DNA from: Peribacillus huizhouensis
GTDB lineage: Bacteria; Bacillota; Bacilli; Bacillales; DSM-1321
Assembly (NCBI RefSeq): GCF_014138605.1
Contig: NZ_JACJHX010000024.1
Span: 1-41,482, forward strand
Direction of reading: 5' to 3'
DNA: 41,482 bases
A model generated the notes under the pieces. It did no database searches and had not been told where the DNA came from. It saw only the letters and a program-made list of their open reading frames with translations. A program made the translations under genes and the position numbers. Shown in pieces: positions 41,435-41,482 of the stretch; position 1 is the stretch's first letter, and each line of letters opens with the position of its first letter.

Positions 41435-41482
41435 CTTCTTTATTAAATTTACTGTAGCATCTATTTGCTAGAAGTCTCTCGA

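Larger units (their letters stand above)
41048..41482. other. Distal gap with two strong terminators
   Basis: It holds the two terminators listed separately and, between them, CAATCG/CGATTG (41380-41385/41390-41395), a small hairpin containing CGCACCCGATTG. A six-codon frame with GGGGGAAAT upstream near 41180 may be the start of a lost gene. No intact gene was seen. Confidence 0.5.

Overview
The window looks like a low-GC Gram-positive chromosome of the family Bacillaceae (Bacillus sensu lato). It opens with the 3' end of a 5S rRNA gene and a 21-gene tRNA cluster, in the order I recall for the cluster after rrnB in Bacillus subtilis. Strong AGGAGG-type ribosome binding sites, GTG/TTG starts, and yteA, men, luxS, dps, ytkD, ytlACD and ytmAB homologues point the same way. 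I cannot name the species from sequence alone.

Layout. 1-2222: 5S end, 21 tRNAs and a terminator; between tRNA-Asp and tRNA-Phe lies a duplicated 26-nt 5' piece of tRNA-Phe followed by about 119 nt of foldable sequence. 2280-12047: yteA, then a menaquinone block with menA facing menF-menD-menH-menB-menE-menC. Six genes make dihydroxynaphthoate from chorismate, and MenA prenylates it. 12198-24334: a syntenic core with a 46-aa protein, a zinc-binding lipoprotein (znuA) under two Zur-type boxes, yidD, luxS, ytzI, dps with a SigB-like promoter, small conserved genes, a LolA-like lipoprotein, the Nudix gene ytkD, the ABC operon ytlA-ytlC-ytlD, an inserted esterase, ytmA and ytmB. 24572-26054: a promoter, SAM-I riboswitch and terminator controlling a homoserine dehydrogenase that lacks the ACT domain. 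26055-30900: a gene-poor accessory stretch with a possible group II intron scrap, small orphan genes, a methyltransferase, malate:quinone oxidoreductase (mqo) behind a short leader, and a broken hydrolase. 31045-34963: a Fur-box-controlled iron uptake operon, efeM-efeB-efeU. 35305-36929: a MarR regulator and the old yellow enzyme namA, separated by two matching operator-like boxes. 37153-41482: small and accessory genes (an Asn-rich mini-protein, an acetyltransferase, a membrane protein, an LD-carboxypeptidase/MccF homologue, a 53-aa membrane peptide) and terminators.

The linking themes are respiration and metals: menaquinone synthesis with Mqo, which passes electrons to quinone; zinc (Zur), iron (Fur) and iron storage (Dps). 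There is no complete insertion sequence, prophage or CRISPR array, but several families of dispersed palindromic repeats sit between genes, some doubling as terminators. No complete new multigene system is evident. The best candidates for something undescribed are the RNA-like insert in the tRNA cluster, the palindrome families, the promoter-downstream Zur boxes and the twin MarR boxes.
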